From Paraburkholderia translucens (GTDB taxonomy: Bacteria > Pseudomonadota > Gammaproteobacteria > Burkholderiales > Burkholderiaceae): a stretch of 64,000 bases of DNA. Positions 56,140 through 64,000 of the stretch are shown piece by piece. The translations under genes were made by a program, and so were the position numbers. How positions within the stretch are numbered: the stretch's first letter is position 1; the number at the start of each line of letters is the position of its first letter. The stretch spans positions 248,001-312,000 of the forward strand of contig NZ_JAJITC010000002.1 of the NCBI RefSeq assembly GCF_020881035.1, in the 5' to 3' direction. A model generated the notes under the pieces. The model saw only the letters and a list, made by a program, of their open reading frames with translations. It did not search any database and was not told where the DNA came from.

Positions 56140-56832
56140 ATGCTCGAAGTAGACCGACTGAATCAATACTACGGTGGCAGCCATATTCTGCGCGACGTGA
56201 AGCTGAGCGTGCCCGACGGCAAATTGACGGTGCTGCTCGGGCGCAACGGCGTCGGCAAGACCACATTGTTGCGCTGCCTGATGGGCGTCGTGCCCGCGAA
56301 AAGCGGCGCGATCGCATGGCGTGGCGCACCGCTGACCAAGCTGCCGACCTATGCGCGGGTCGCCCAAGGGCTCGCCTACGTGCCGCAGGGCCGCGATATT
56401 TTTCCGCGCCTCACCGTCGAGGAAAATCTGCTGGTGGGCGCCGCGAGCCGAACAGCGCCGAAGAAGATTCCCGAGCGCATCTACGAGCTGTTTCCGGTAC
56501 TGAAGGACATGCGCAGCCGGCGCGGCGGCGACCTGTCCGGCGGACAGCAGCAACAGCTCGCGATCGGCCGCGCGCTGATGAGCGAGCCGCAACTGTTGAT
56601 CCTCGACGAGCCGACCGAGGGCATCCAGCCGTCGATCATTCAGGACATCGGCCGCACGCTGCGACAACTCGTCGAGGAAATGGGCATGACCGTGCTGCTC
56701 GTCGAGCAGTATTACGACTTCGCGAAAGCGATCGCCGACCACTACTGGGTGATGAGCCGCGGCGAAATCATCGCGGGTGGCGAGGGAGCGAAGATGGATG
56801 CCGATGGGGTGCGGGGGTTGATCGCCGTGTAA
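56140..56832 (+). CDS. urtE: UrtE, urea ABC transporter ATP-binding protein
   Basis: The 230-residue LivF-type ATPase has Walker A GRNGVGKT (residues 34-41), LAYVPQGRDIFPRLTVEENLLVG, the signature LSGGQQQQLAIGRALM and LLILDEPTEGIQPSIIQDI, which is typical of UrtE. It is the last transporter gene, 55 bp after urtD. Confidence 0.95.
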   Translation: MLEVDRLNQYYGGSHILRDVKLSVPDGKLTVLLGRNGVGKTTLLRCLMGVVPAKSGAIAWRGAPLTKLPTYARVAQGLAYVPQGRDIFPRLTVEENLLVGAASRTAPKKIPERIYELFPVLKDMRSRRGGDLSGGQQQQLAIGRALMSEPQLLILDEPTEGIQPSIIQDIGRTLRQLVEEMGMTVLLVEQYYDFAKAIADHYWVMSRGEIIAGGEGAKMDADGVRGLIAV

Positions 56833-56904
56833 GCCCGCTCAAGTTATCCGCCGCGCAACCGTTACACAGGCTAGGCGCCGCAACGGTTCGATCAGGTGGA
56901 CATC

Positions 56905-57264
56905 ATGTACGACAAAAAGCAGGTCAGACGCGAGTTCTACAGAAACCCAGCCTCTTATTGCAGGGTGATGAACGTCGTGTCGGCGGTCACCTTCGGCTTA
57001 TTCCACGTGGACAGCGGCGGTACGGCCGGCATGCTGTCGGTGCACTGGGAAAAGCTCGGCAACGAACTCGCGCCCCAATTGCACGCGTACTACGACAGCT
57101 GGCACGTGCTCGCGTCGTTTCCCGACGTGCTCGCGAAAATGGCCGTGACGACCGGTTCGTCGTGCTCACCGGAAGCCTTTTGTCAGCTATTGCTCGACTG
57201 CGGCTTCATCAATCGCGCGGAACGCGGCGTGGAGGATCACGCCGAGCCGACGCTCGTACGCTAG
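56905..57264 (+). CDS. Unrecognised 119-residue protein between urtE and the repeat element
   Basis: The protein (MYDKKQVRREFYRNPASYCRVMN...) is predicted cytoplasmic and mostly helical, with two cysteines near the middle (SSCSPEAFCQLLLDCGF, three in total). I do not recognise its family. AGGTGG just before the ATG at 56905 is a fair ribosome site. The stop codon TAG lies exactly at the left end of the nested inverted repeat at 57263, so the original C-terminus may have been lost or replaced when the repeat arrived. Nearest neighbour is urtE, 72 bp upstream. Confidence 0.6.
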   Translation: MYDKKQVRREFYRNPASYCRVMNVVSAVTFGLFHVDSGGTAGMLSVHWEKLGNELAPQLHAYYDSWHVLASFPDVLAKMAVTTGSSCSPEAFCQLLLDCGFINRAERGVEDHAEPTLVR

Positions 57265-57444
57265 GGTCTGATTACATATGGAACGCACGTGCGAATGCCC
57301 GCTATCGGCCGCAGGGCAAGGAGTAAGGAGCGCTGCGTGGCCGCGCCACGTGAGCGACGCACGACGCCGCCATGCGGCCGATAGCGGGCATTCCCCTGAA
57401 ATGAAATCACGCAATGGGGTGCGTTCCATATGTAAACAGACCCT
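57263..57444. repeat. 182-bp nested inverted-repeat element (MITE-like)
   Basis: The outer arms of 26 bp (57263-57288 and 57419-57444, starting AGGGTCTG and ending at CAGACCCT) are inverted copies differing at one base. A second pair of perfect 21-bp arms (57293-57313 and 57373-57393, GAATGCCCGCTATCGGCCGC plus one base) lies inside. A further small hairpin (CGTGGC/GCCACG) sits near the centre. No transposase or coding frame is credible inside. The shape is that of a miniature inverted-repeat transposable element or a folded regulatory repeat; no target duplication is evident. Confidence 0.82.
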
Positions 57445-57499
57445 GACCGCAACCCCACCGGGATTGTCGGCACAACATCAATTCAGTAAGGAGAAAAGC

Positions 57500-57697
57500 A
57501 TGTCCGTGATGGTTCACGTCGAATATCAGTACTGCCAACATGGCAAGAGAGCGGTTTTGACAGGCAGCGAGTCACTGACCGTGGAGGAAAACACCCCGCG
57601 CGCGGTTCTTTCGTTGCTGCGGCTGCTGCATCCGCAGTGGGAGGGCATCAAGGTGCTATCGGTGACCGAGGCCGCGCCTGAAGGGACCGCGCCGTAG
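57500..57697 (+). CDS. Unrecognised 65-residue protein before ureD
   Basis: The small protein (MSVMVHVEYQYCQHGKRAVL...) has a strong Shine-Dalgarno AAGGAG about 7 bp upstream of the ATG at 57500, which is the main evidence that it is translated. It looks like a compact beta/alpha domain with one cysteine. I do not recognise the family. It lies between the repeat element and ureD, in the urease direction, but a role in urea metabolism is not shown by the sequence. Confidence 0.6.
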   Translation: MSVMVHVEYQYCQHGKRAVLTGSESLTVEENTPRAVLSLLRLLHPQWEGIKVLSVTEAAPEGTAP

Positions 57698-57775
57698 CCG
57701 AGAAGATCGCGCAGGTTGCGCGCGTCGACACGCGTGCTATTCTCGCTCGACCACGCCGATCCCCCATCCATCCGC

Positions 57776-58645
57776 ATGTCGCTCCACGAAAACCACGCCA
57801 CGCTCGCCACCGCTCACACGCCGTGGCGCGCACGTCTCGAACTCGGTTTCGTCAGCGGTGACGGGCGCACGACGCTCGCGCACCGGCTTCACGATGGACC
57901 GCTGCGCGTGCAACGGCCGCTCTATCCGGAAGGCCCGGCGATCTGCCATGCGGTGATCGTGCATCCACCCGGCGGCGTCGCGGGTGGCGATCAACTCGAC
58001 ATCGACATCGCGCTCGCCGCGCACACGCATGCGGTGCTCACGACGCCCGGCGCGACCAAGTGGTACAAGTCGAACGGCCGCGCGGCGCGCCAGCGCATCG
58101 CACTGCAGGTCGGCGAGCATGCCAAGCTCGACTGGCTGCCGCAGAACAACATCGTGTTCGATCACGCGAACGCGCAACTCGATTTTTCGCTGACGCTCGC
58201 CGCCGGCGCGAGCGCGATCGGCTGGGATGCAACCCAGCTCGGACGGCAGGCGGCCCGGGAACGCTGGTCGGCGGGCAGCTTGCGCGCGGTGTCGCGCATC
58301 GTCGGCGCCAATGGCGAGCTGCTGTGGTTCGAGCGCGCGAGCCTCAGTGCCGACGATCCCTTGCGCGACGCGCCGCAGGGACTTGCCGGCTTTCCGGCCT
58401 ACGGCACGCTGTGGGCCGTAAGTGGTGCGTGCGACGACGCGCTCGCCGAGTCACTGAGCGCGCAGTTGCCGTTCGACGAAACGTTGCGCGCGGCCGCGTC
58501 GTGCGTGACGAACGGCGTGCTGCTCGTGCGCGCGGTGTCGCGTTCGATGGAAACGCTGCAGCACGCGCTCACGCGCTGCTGGCTGCAATTGCGGCCGGTC
58601 GTACATGGTGTCGCGGCGGTGCCGTTGCGGATCTGGTCGACCTGA
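57776..58645 (+). CDS. ureD: UreD (UreH), urease accessory protein
   Basis: UreD binds apo-urease and, with UreF and UreG, helps nickel insertion. The 289-residue product has the conserved [65 protein letters not shown] and [12 protein letters not shown]. The ATG at 57776 is chosen as the first with UreD-like sequence after it. It heads the urease gene set, but the next gene is not ureA but a binding protein. Confidence 0.95.
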   Translation: MSLHENHATLATAHTPWRARLELGFVSGDGRTTLAHRLHDGPLRVQRPLYPEGPAICHAVIVHPPGGVAGGDQLDIDIALAAHTHAVLTTPGATKWYKSNGRAARQRIALQVGEHAKLDWLPQNNIVFDHANAQLDFSLTLAAGASAIGWDATQLGRQAARERWSAGSLRAVSRIVGANGELLWFERASLSADDPLRDAPQGLAGFPAYGTLWAVSGACDDALAESLSAQLPFDETLRAAASCVTNGVLLVRAVSRSMETLQHALTRCWLQLRPVVHGVAAVPLRIWST

Positions 58646-58863
58646 GCGCGCCATCCTCGCTCTCGTCCCGCTCACATGCTTCGCGCACCACTTCGGCGCA
58701 CGCGCAGGCCCCAACGATGGGCGCGCGCCAGCACAGCGTGCCGACAACCCACACCACATCGCGATGGCACGCAGATTGCATCGGATTCGCCACTTCGCGG
58801 CCGGCCACGAGGAAGCCGGCGACTCCTCGACACCAACGACATCACCACCACCGCTCACGCCCC

Positions 58864-59676
58864 ATGAACCGCACTTTCTCCCGCCCCGCGCGCCGTGCTC
58901 TGCTGGCCGCATTGCTCGCCCTGCCCATCGTCGCCGACCTCGCGTTTCATGCGGGTGCCGCGCGCGCCGACACGCTCGACAACATCACGAAGGCCGGTGT
59001 GCTGAAGGTCGCCGTGCCGGAGGACTATCCGCCGTTCGGCTCGGTCGGCCCCGACATGAAGCCGCAAGGCTATGACATCGACACGGCCGCGCTGCTTGCC
59101 AAAGCGATGAACGTGAAGCTCGAACTCGTGCCGGTCAACAGCGCAAACCGCATTCCGTATCTGCAAACTGGCAAGGTCGATCTGGTGATCTCGTCGCTCG
59201 GCAAAACGCCCGAGCGCGAGAAGGTGATCGACTTCTCGACTGCTTACGCGCCGTACTACCAGGGCGTGTTCGGTCCCGCCGACATCAAGGTGAGCGGTCC
59301 GGCCGACCTCACCGGCAAGACGGTCGGCGCGACGCGCGGGGCGCTCGAGGAAATCGGCCTCACGCAGATGGCGCCGAACGCGACGATCAAACGCTTCGAA
59401 GACAATAACGCGACGATCGCCGCGTTCCTGTCCGGCCAGGTGCAGCTGATCGCGGCCGGCAACATCGTCGCGGCCGCGATCCTCGCGAAGAATCCGCCGC
59501 GCCGTCCGGAGCCGAAGTTCGTGATCAAGAATTCGCCCTGCTTCGTCGGCATGAACAAGAACGAACCGCGCCTGCAACAGAAGGTCGATGCCGCGATCGC
59601 GCAGGCCAAGCAAGACGGCACGCTCGCCGCGATGTCGAAGAAGTGGTTCGGTGCGCCGCTGCCCGCCGATCTGTAA
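58864..59676 (+). CDS. Amino acid-type ABC transporter periplasmic binding protein inside the urease cluster
   Basis: The 270-residue protein has a signal peptide (about residues 1-35, ending GAARADT). A type II polar-amino-acid binding fold follows: GVLKVAVPEDYPPFGSVG, GYDIDTAALLAKAMNVKLELVPV, RIPYLQTGKVDLVIS and REKVIDFSTAYAPYY. It splits ureD from ureA, with 218 bp before it (no gene seen) and 146 bp after. No permease or ATPase gene is near. Its ligand is unknown; a nitrogen compound is a reasonable guess. Confidence 0.85.
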   Translation: MNRTFSRPARRALLAALLALPIVADLAFHAGAARADTLDNITKAGVLKVAVPEDYPPFGSVGPDMKPQGYDIDTAALLAKAMNVKLELVPVNSANRIPYLQTGKVDLVISSLGKTPEREKVIDFSTAYAPYYQGVFGPADIKVSGPADLTGKTVGATRGALEEIGLTQMAPNATIKRFEDNNATIAAFLSGQVQLIAAGNIVAAAILAKNPPRRPEPKFVIKNSPCFVGMNKNEPRLQQKVDAAIAQAKQDGTLAAMSKKWFGAPLPADL

Positions 59677-59822
59677 AGCTGCGAGCGCGGTTGTAAGCGC
59701 GCCGTTAGCCGGACTTGCTACCGTCACCGGCTGATGGCGCGACGCGCGGACCCCGTCACCGCGACGCGACGCAATACAACGATTTCGCCGCCACGACACA
59801 TCAACGCCGAGACCCACACCCG

Positions 59823-60125
59823 ATGAAGCTGACACCTCGCGAGAAGGACAAGCTGCTGATCTTCACCGCCGCCCTGCTCGCCGAACGGCGCCGCGCGCGC
59901 GGCCTCAAGCTCAATTATCCGGAGGCGGTCGCCTTCATCACCGCCGCGCTGATGGAAGCCGCGCGCGACGGCAAGAGCGTCGCCGAGGTGATGCACTATG
60001 GCACCACGCTGCTCACGCGCGCCGACGTGATGGAGGGGGTGCCCGAGATGATCCCCGACATCCAGGTCGAAGCGACGTTCCCCGATGGCACGAAGCTCGT
60101 CACCGTCCATCATCCGATTCCCTGA
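59823..60125 (+). CDS. ureA: UreA, urease gamma subunit
   Basis: The 100-residue product is the canonical small urease gamma subunit: [54 protein letters not shown] and [18 protein letters not shown]. It forms the urease core with UreB and UreC. It is followed 25 bp later by ureB. Confidence 0.97.
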   Translation: MKLTPREKDKLLIFTAALLAERRRARGLKLNYPEAVAFITAALMEAARDGKSVAEVMHYGTTLLTRADVMEGVPEMIPDIQVEATFPDGTKLVTVHHPIP

Positions 60126-60150
60126 ACCCCTCAGCGTCAAGGCAGGCTCC

Positions 60151-60456
60151 ATGATTCCCGGCGAACTTCTCATCGACGACGGTGAGCACGAACTGAACGC
60201 GGGCCGCGCGACGGTCACGGTGGTCGTGTCGAATACCGGCGACCGCCCCGTGCAGATCGGCTCGCACTACCATTTCTACGAAGTGAACGACGCGCTATCG
60301 TTCGATCGCGAAGCGGCGCGCGGCTTTCGCCTGAACATTGCGGCGGGCACTGCGGTGCGTTTCGAGCCCGGCCAGGAGCGCACGGTCGAGCTCGTCGCGC
60401 TTGCGGGCGAGCGCATCGTCTACGGTTTCAACGGCAAGGTGATGGGCCAGCTGTAA
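60151..60456 (+). CDS. ureB: UreB, urease beta subunit
   Basis: The 101-residue product is the urease beta subunit ([41 protein letters not shown]-type segment as [18 protein letters not shown]). It packs against UreC in the trimer of heterotrimers. Separate ureA and ureB genes, not a fused gene, are normal for proteobacteria. Confidence 0.97.
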   Translation: MIPGELLIDDGEHELNAGRATVTVVVSNTGDRPVQIGSHYHFYEVNDALSFDREAARGFRLNIAAGTAVRFEPGQERTVELVALAGERIVYGFNGKVMGQL

Positions 60457-60520
60457 TGCGACGCCCACGCCCTGGCGTTTCGCGCGCCCCGCTCCGCCTT
60501 GTTCATTCCGGACCCACACC

Positions 60521-62227
60521 ATGACACTACGCATTGGCCGCCGCGCATACGCGGAGATGTTCGGCCCCACCACCGGCGACCGCGTGCGCCTCGCCGACAC
60601 GGACCTGCTGATCGAGATCGAACGCGACTTCACGACCTACGGCGAAGAGGTCAAGTTCGGCGGCGGCAAGGTGATTCGCGACGGCATGGGCCAGTCGCAG
60701 CGCGTGCATGCCGACGTCGCCGATACCGTCGTGACGAACGCGGTGATCCTCGATCACTGGGGCATCGTGAAGGCCGACATCGGCATCAAGGACGGCCGCA
60801 TCGCCGCGATCGGCAAGGCCGGCAATCCCGACATCCAGCCGAACGTGACGATCGCGATTGGCGCCGCCACCGAAGTGATCGCGGGTGAAGGACTGATCGT
60901 GACCGCGGGCGGCATCGATACGCACATCCACTTCATCAGTCCGCAGCAGATCGAGGAAGCGCTCGCGAGCGGCGTGACGACGATGCTCGGCGGCGGCACG
61001 GGCCCCGCGACCGGCACGAATGCGACCACCTGCACGCCGGGACCGTGGCATCTCGAACGCATGCTGCAGGCCGCCGATGGTTATCCGATGAACCTCGGCT
61101 TTCTCGGCAAGGGCAACGTGAGCCAGCCGGCCCCGCTTACCGAACAGATCGCCGCGGGCGCGATCGGTTTGAAGCTGCACGAAGACTGGGGCACGACGCC
61201 CGCGGCGATCGACAACTGTCTGTCCGTCGCCGACGATACCGACACGCAGGTCGCGATCCACACGGATACGCTCAACGAAGCGGGCTTCGTCGAAGCGACG
61301 GTGGCCGCGTTCAAAGGCCGCACGATCCACACGTATCACACCGAAGGCGCGGGCGGCGGTCACGCGCCCGACATCATCAAGGTGTGCGGCGAAGCGAACG
61401 TGCTGCCTTCGTCGACGAATCCGACGCGGCCCTATACGGTCAACACGCTGGACGAGCATCTCGACATGCTGATGGTGTGCCATCACCTGGACCCGTCGAT
61501 TGCCGAAGACATCGCGTTCGCCGAATCGCGGATTCGTCGCGAGACGATCGCGGCCGAGGACATCCTGCACGATCTCGGCGCGCTGTCGATGCTTTCTTCG
61601 GATTCTCAGGCGATGGGCCGCGTCGGCGAAGTGATCATCCGCACCTGGCAGACCGCGCACAAGATGAAGGCGCAGCGTGGCGCGCTCCCCGAGGACAACG
61701 CGCGCCACGACAATTTCCGCGCGAAACGCTACGTGGCGAAGTACACGATCAATCCGGCGATCACGCACGGCATCGCGCATGAAGTCGGTTCGATCGAGCC
61801 CGGCAAGTGGGCCGACCTCGTGTTCTGGGAACCGGCGTTTTTCGGCATCAAGCCCTCGTTGATCCTCAAGGGCGGCATGATCGCGATGGCGCAGATGGGC
61901 GATCCGAATGCCTCGATTCCGACGCCGCAGCCCGTGCACTATCGCGAGATGTTCGCGACGCGCGGCGGCGCGTTGGGCCGCACGTCGCTGACCTTCGTGT
62001 CGCAGATGGCCGCCGATGCCAACGTTGCCGAACGCTACGGTTTGGAAAAGCGTATCGTCGCGGTGAAGAACTGCCGCAACGTGACGAAGGCCGACATGAT
62101 TCACAACGCGTGGCGCCCGAACATCAGCGTCGACCCTGAAACCTACCAGGTGATCGCCGACGGCCAGTTGCTGACCTGCGAGCCGGCCGCCGTGCTGCCA
62201 ATGGCGCAACGCTATTTCCTGTTCTGA
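60521..62227 (+). CDS. ureC: UreC, urease alpha (catalytic) subunit
   Basis: UreC holds the di-nickel centre that hydrolyses urea to ammonia and carbamate. The 568-residue protein has the nickel ligands in [12 protein letters not shown], the lysine that is carbamylated in [10 protein letters not shown] (about residue 218), [28 protein letters not shown] and the flap region [11 protein letters not shown]. It ends [11 protein letters not shown]. All active-site residues expected are present. Confidence 0.98.
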   Translation: MTLRIGRRAYAEMFGPTTGDRVRLADTDLLIEIERDFTTYGEEVKFGGGKVIRDGMGQSQRVHADVADTVVTNAVILDHWGIVKADIGIKDGRIAAIGKAGNPDIQPNVTIAIGAATEVIAGEGLIVTAGGIDTHIHFISPQQIEEALASGVTTMLGGGTGPATGTNATTCTPGPWHLERMLQAADGYPMNLGFLGKGNVSQPAPLTEQIAAGAIGLKLHEDWGTTPAAIDNCLSVADDTDTQVAIHTDTLNEAGFVEATVAAFKGRTIHTYHTEGAGGGHAPDIIKVCGEANVLPSSTNPTRPYTVNTLDEHLDMLMVCHHLDPSIAEDIAFAESRIRRETIAAEDILHDLGALSMLSSDSQAMGRVGEVIIRTWQTAHKMKAQRGALPEDNARHDNFRAKRYVAKYTINPAITHGIAHEVGSIEPGKWADLVFWEPAFFGIKPSLILKGGMIAMAQMGDPNASIPTPQPVHYREMFATRGGALGRTSLTFVSQMAADANVAERYGLEKRIVAVKNCRNVTKADMIHNAWRPNISVDPETYQVIADGQLLTCEPAAVLPMAQRYFLF

Positions 62228-62229
62228 CC

Positions 62230-62871
62230 ATGCGCACACTGAACAAGCTCCTCGCGCCGCATCTGAAGGTTGCGCCCGTACTCGTCAAGCGCGCGCCGAC
62301 GCTGACGCTGGCGTTCGATGCACGTCGCAAGAGCCGTCTCGCCGCGACGCTCGACAACGGCGAGGAAGTCGCATTGCTGTTGCCGCGCGGCACCGTGCTG
62401 CGCGATGGGGATGTGCTCGTGGCCGATGATGGCGGGCTCGTGCGTGTCGTTGCCGCTCATGAAGCCGTGCTTTACGTGCGCGCTCCGGATGCGTTGACGC
62501 TGACGCGGGCTGCCTATCACCTCGGCAATCGTCATACGCCGGTCGAAGTGGGCACCGATTATCTGAAGCTCGAATACGATCCGGTGCTCGCCGACATGCT
62601 CACACGGATCGGCGCGACGGTCGAACAGGTGTCGCTGCCTTTCCAGCCCGAAGCCGGTGCGTATGGCGGCGGCCATAAGCATGGGCACGACGAGACGTTC
62701 GCCGAGGACTATGCGCTCGCGCAGCAGGTGTTCGACGAGCATCATGGGCATGAGCATCCGCATAACCATGCGGGTTCCTCGCACTCGCATTCGCACGATC
62801 ACGGCCATGACCACGTGCACGACGAATCGTGCGGACATGGACACCCTCCTCATCATCATGCGCATCGCTGA
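62230..62871 (+). CDS. ureE: UreE, urease nickel metallochaperone
   Basis: UreE delivers nickel to the UreDFG-urease complex. The 213-residue product has an N-terminal peptide-binding domain, the metal-binding core with [12 protein letters not shown] (His102) and a long His-rich tail (residues 149-212, with about 19 histidines from residue 171 on). Such a tail stores extra nickel. It begins 2 bp after ureC and its end overlaps ureF by about 35 bp. Confidence 0.95.
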   Translation: MRTLNKLLAPHLKVAPVLVKRAPTLTLAFDARRKSRLAATLDNGEEVALLLPRGTVLRDGDVLVADDGGLVRVVAAHEAVLYVRAPDALTLTRAAYHLGNRHTPVEVGTDYLKLEYDPVLADMLTRIGATVEQVSLPFQPEAGAYGGGHKHGHDETFAEDYALAQQVFDEHHGHEHPHNHAGSSHSHSHDHGHDHVHDESCGHGHPPHHHAHR

Positions 62872-63538
62872 ACTCACCGCGCTGCTGCATCTCGCGTCGC
62901 CGGCGCTGCCGATCGGCGCGTTCAGCTATTCGCAGGGACTCGAAGCGGCGATCGAGGCACGGCTCGTCACCGACGCCGACTCCGCGCGCAGATGGATTGA
63001 ACGCGGCTTGACCGATGTGCTCGCGCGCGGCGAGTTGCCGTTTCTCGCGCAGCAAATCGAACGCTGGCGCACGCACGACGCCGGTGAACTCGCCGACGCC
63101 AACGCCGAATTTCTCGCGAGTCGCGAGTCCGCCGAACTGCGCCGCGAAACCGAACAGATGGGCTGGTCGCTGCGGCAGCTATGCGTGTCGCTCGAATGGG
63201 GCGACGCGGCCCGACGCGCGACGCTCGCGTCCATCACGCCGCTCGCGCAACCTACCGCGTTCGCGTTCGCCGCCCACGCGCACGATGCTCCCGTCGATGC
63301 CGCGCTGGCCGCCTATGCGTTCAGCTGGGTCGAGAACCAGGCCGCCGCCGCGTTGAAGGCGGTGCCGCTCGGCCAGCTCGCGGGACAGCGCATCATCGTC
63401 GCGCTGCGCGAGCCGATCGACGCGGCCGTTGCGCGCGCGCTCGCGACCTCGCGTGAGAACCTCAACACGTTCGCGCCGCAGCTCGGCATTCTGTCGGCGC
63501 GTCACGAGTCGCAGTATTCGCGGCTCTTCCGCTCGTAG
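62837..63538 (+). CDS. ureF: UreF, urease accessory protein
   Basis: UreF works with UreD and UreG as a gatekeeper of nickel insertion. The product of 233 residues has [55 protein letters not shown] and [21 protein letters not shown]. The ATG at 62837 gives MDTLLII; an ATG at 62858 is the alternative. Either one overlaps the His-rich coding end of ureE in another frame, which is unusual but common in tightly packed urease operons. Confidence 0.94.
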   Translation: MDTLLIIMRIAELTALLHLASPALPIGAFSYSQGLEAAIEARLVTDADSARRWIERGLTDVLARGELPFLAQQIERWRTHDAGELADANAEFLASRESAELRRETEQMGWSLRQLCVSLEWGDAARRATLASITPLAQPTAFAFAAHAHDAPVDAALAAYAFSWVENQAAAALKAVPLGQLAGQRIIVALREPIDAAVARALATSRENLNTFAPQLGILSARHESQYSRLFRS

Positions 63539-63557
63539 CACGATCACACGATCCATC

Positions 63558-64000
63558 ATGAACGCACCTCATCAACCTGCTTTTCCCACCCAGACCCGCA
63601 CGAAGAAGCTGCCGCCGCTACGCGTGGGCGTCGGCGGCCCGGTCGGCTCGGGCAAGACCACGCTGCTCGAAATGCTGTGCAAGGCGATGCGCGAACGGTA
63701 CGACCTCGTCGCGATCACGAACGACATCTACACGAAAGAAGACCAGCGTCTGCTGACCGTGGCGGGCGCGCTGCCGGCCGAGCGGATCATGGGCGTCGAG
63801 ACGGGCGGCTGCCCGCACACGGCGATCCGCGAGGACGCGTCGATCAACCTCGAAGCGGTCGACCGCATGCTCGCGCGTTTTCCTGACGCGGACATCGTGT
63901 TCATCGAATCGGGCGGCGACAACCTCGCGGCGACCTTCAGCCCGGAACTGTCGGATCTGACGATCTACGTGATCGACGTGGCGGGCGGCGAGAAGATTCC
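63558..64000 (+). CDS. ureG: UreG, urease accessory GTPase (3' end outside the window)
   Basis: UreG is the GTPase that powers nickel insertion. About 147 residues are present, running open into the right edge. Visible are the P-loop GPVGSGKT (residues 27-34), [12 protein letters not shown], the nickel-binding [15 protein letters not shown] and [17 protein letters not shown]. The start is at 63558. It closes the usual ureEFG accessory set. Confidence 0.96.
   Translation, partial: MNAPHQPAFPTQTRTKKLPPLRVGVGGPVGSGKTTLLEMLCKAMRERYDLVAITNDIYTKEDQRLLTVAGALPAERIMGVETGGCPHTAIREDASINLEAVDRMLARFPDADIVFIESGGDNLAATFSPELSDLTIYVIDVAGGEKI

Noticed and set aside
57187..57429. An 80-codon minus-strand frame across the nested palindrome
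   Set aside because: It is a reading of inverted repeat sequence without a ribosome site or protein-like pattern, and no transposase motif is present.
57250..57455. Target-site duplication flanking the palindrome
   Set aside because: Bases just outside the arms (CT on the left, GA on the right) do not form a direct repeat of useful length.

Overview
The window is a high-GC (visibly well above 60 %), gene-dense beta-proteobacterial chromosome segment. Gene content and gene order (DUF3460-scpA-panC-panD, zapB-like/zapA followed by 6S RNA, pepA-holC next to lptFG, a cysI-DUF934-cysH-cysD-cysN cluster with divergent cysB, a DUF2486 protein, urtABCDE beside ureDABCEFG) point to Burkholderiaceae, most likely Paraburkholderia or Burkholderia. 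This is inference from families and synteny; no database search was run.

Layout. 1-2.7 kb: tamB (cut by the left edge) and tamA, minus strand. 2.9-7 kb: DUF3460, scpA, panC, panD, a lone ParA-type ATPase and a hotdog thioesterase. 7-17 kb: a cobalamin late-assembly and salvage cluster. cobQ diverges from cobU-cbiB-cobD-btuF, which converges on a minus-strand operon btuC-btuD-cobT-cobS-cobC. That operon is preceded by a well-formed cobalamin riboswitch (16814-17025). 17.2-18.3 kb: zapB-like, zapA, 6S RNA and a strong terminator. 18.3-29.4 kb: EVE protein, SIMPL protein, lgt, a LysR regulator divergent from ilvD, a cytochrome c, DUF2486, holC, pepA, lptF and lptG. 29.4-38.4 kb: cbiX, then a sulfate-assimilation operon (cysI to cysN) ending in a SUMT gene that can feed siroheme to CysI, then cysB and an orphan periplasmic binding protein. 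38.5-46.3 kb: two small genes, then a LacI-controlled sugar operon (regulator, ABC transporter, TIM-barrel isomerase, Gfo/Idh/MocA dehydrogenase) with a perfect 22-bp palindromic operator. 46.6-49.2 kb: pcm-like methyltransferase and rhodanese, then an AT-richer islet with a probable RNase A-fold toxin, its CdiI-like immunity protein and a possible gene remnant. 49.2-64 kb: an omega-aminotransferase, then urea uptake (urtABCDE, behind a sigma-54-type promoter) and urease (ureD, ureA, ureB, ureC, ureE, ureF, ureG cut by the right edge). A nested inverted-repeat element and an extra amino-acid-type binding protein interrupt the urease region.

How the parts work together. The urea transporter, urease and sigma-54 promoter form a nitrogen-scavenging unit. 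The cys cluster reduces sulfate to sulfide and carries its own tetrapyrrole methylase for siroheme. The cob/btu cluster takes up corrinoids and completes the lower loop, but lacks the corrin-ring genes in this window. The most noteworthy accessory element is the toxin-immunity pair at 47853-48987, which has a short non-CdiA N-terminal domain fused to a CdiA-CT-type RNase domain. Next is the unexplained nested palindrome at 57263-57444.
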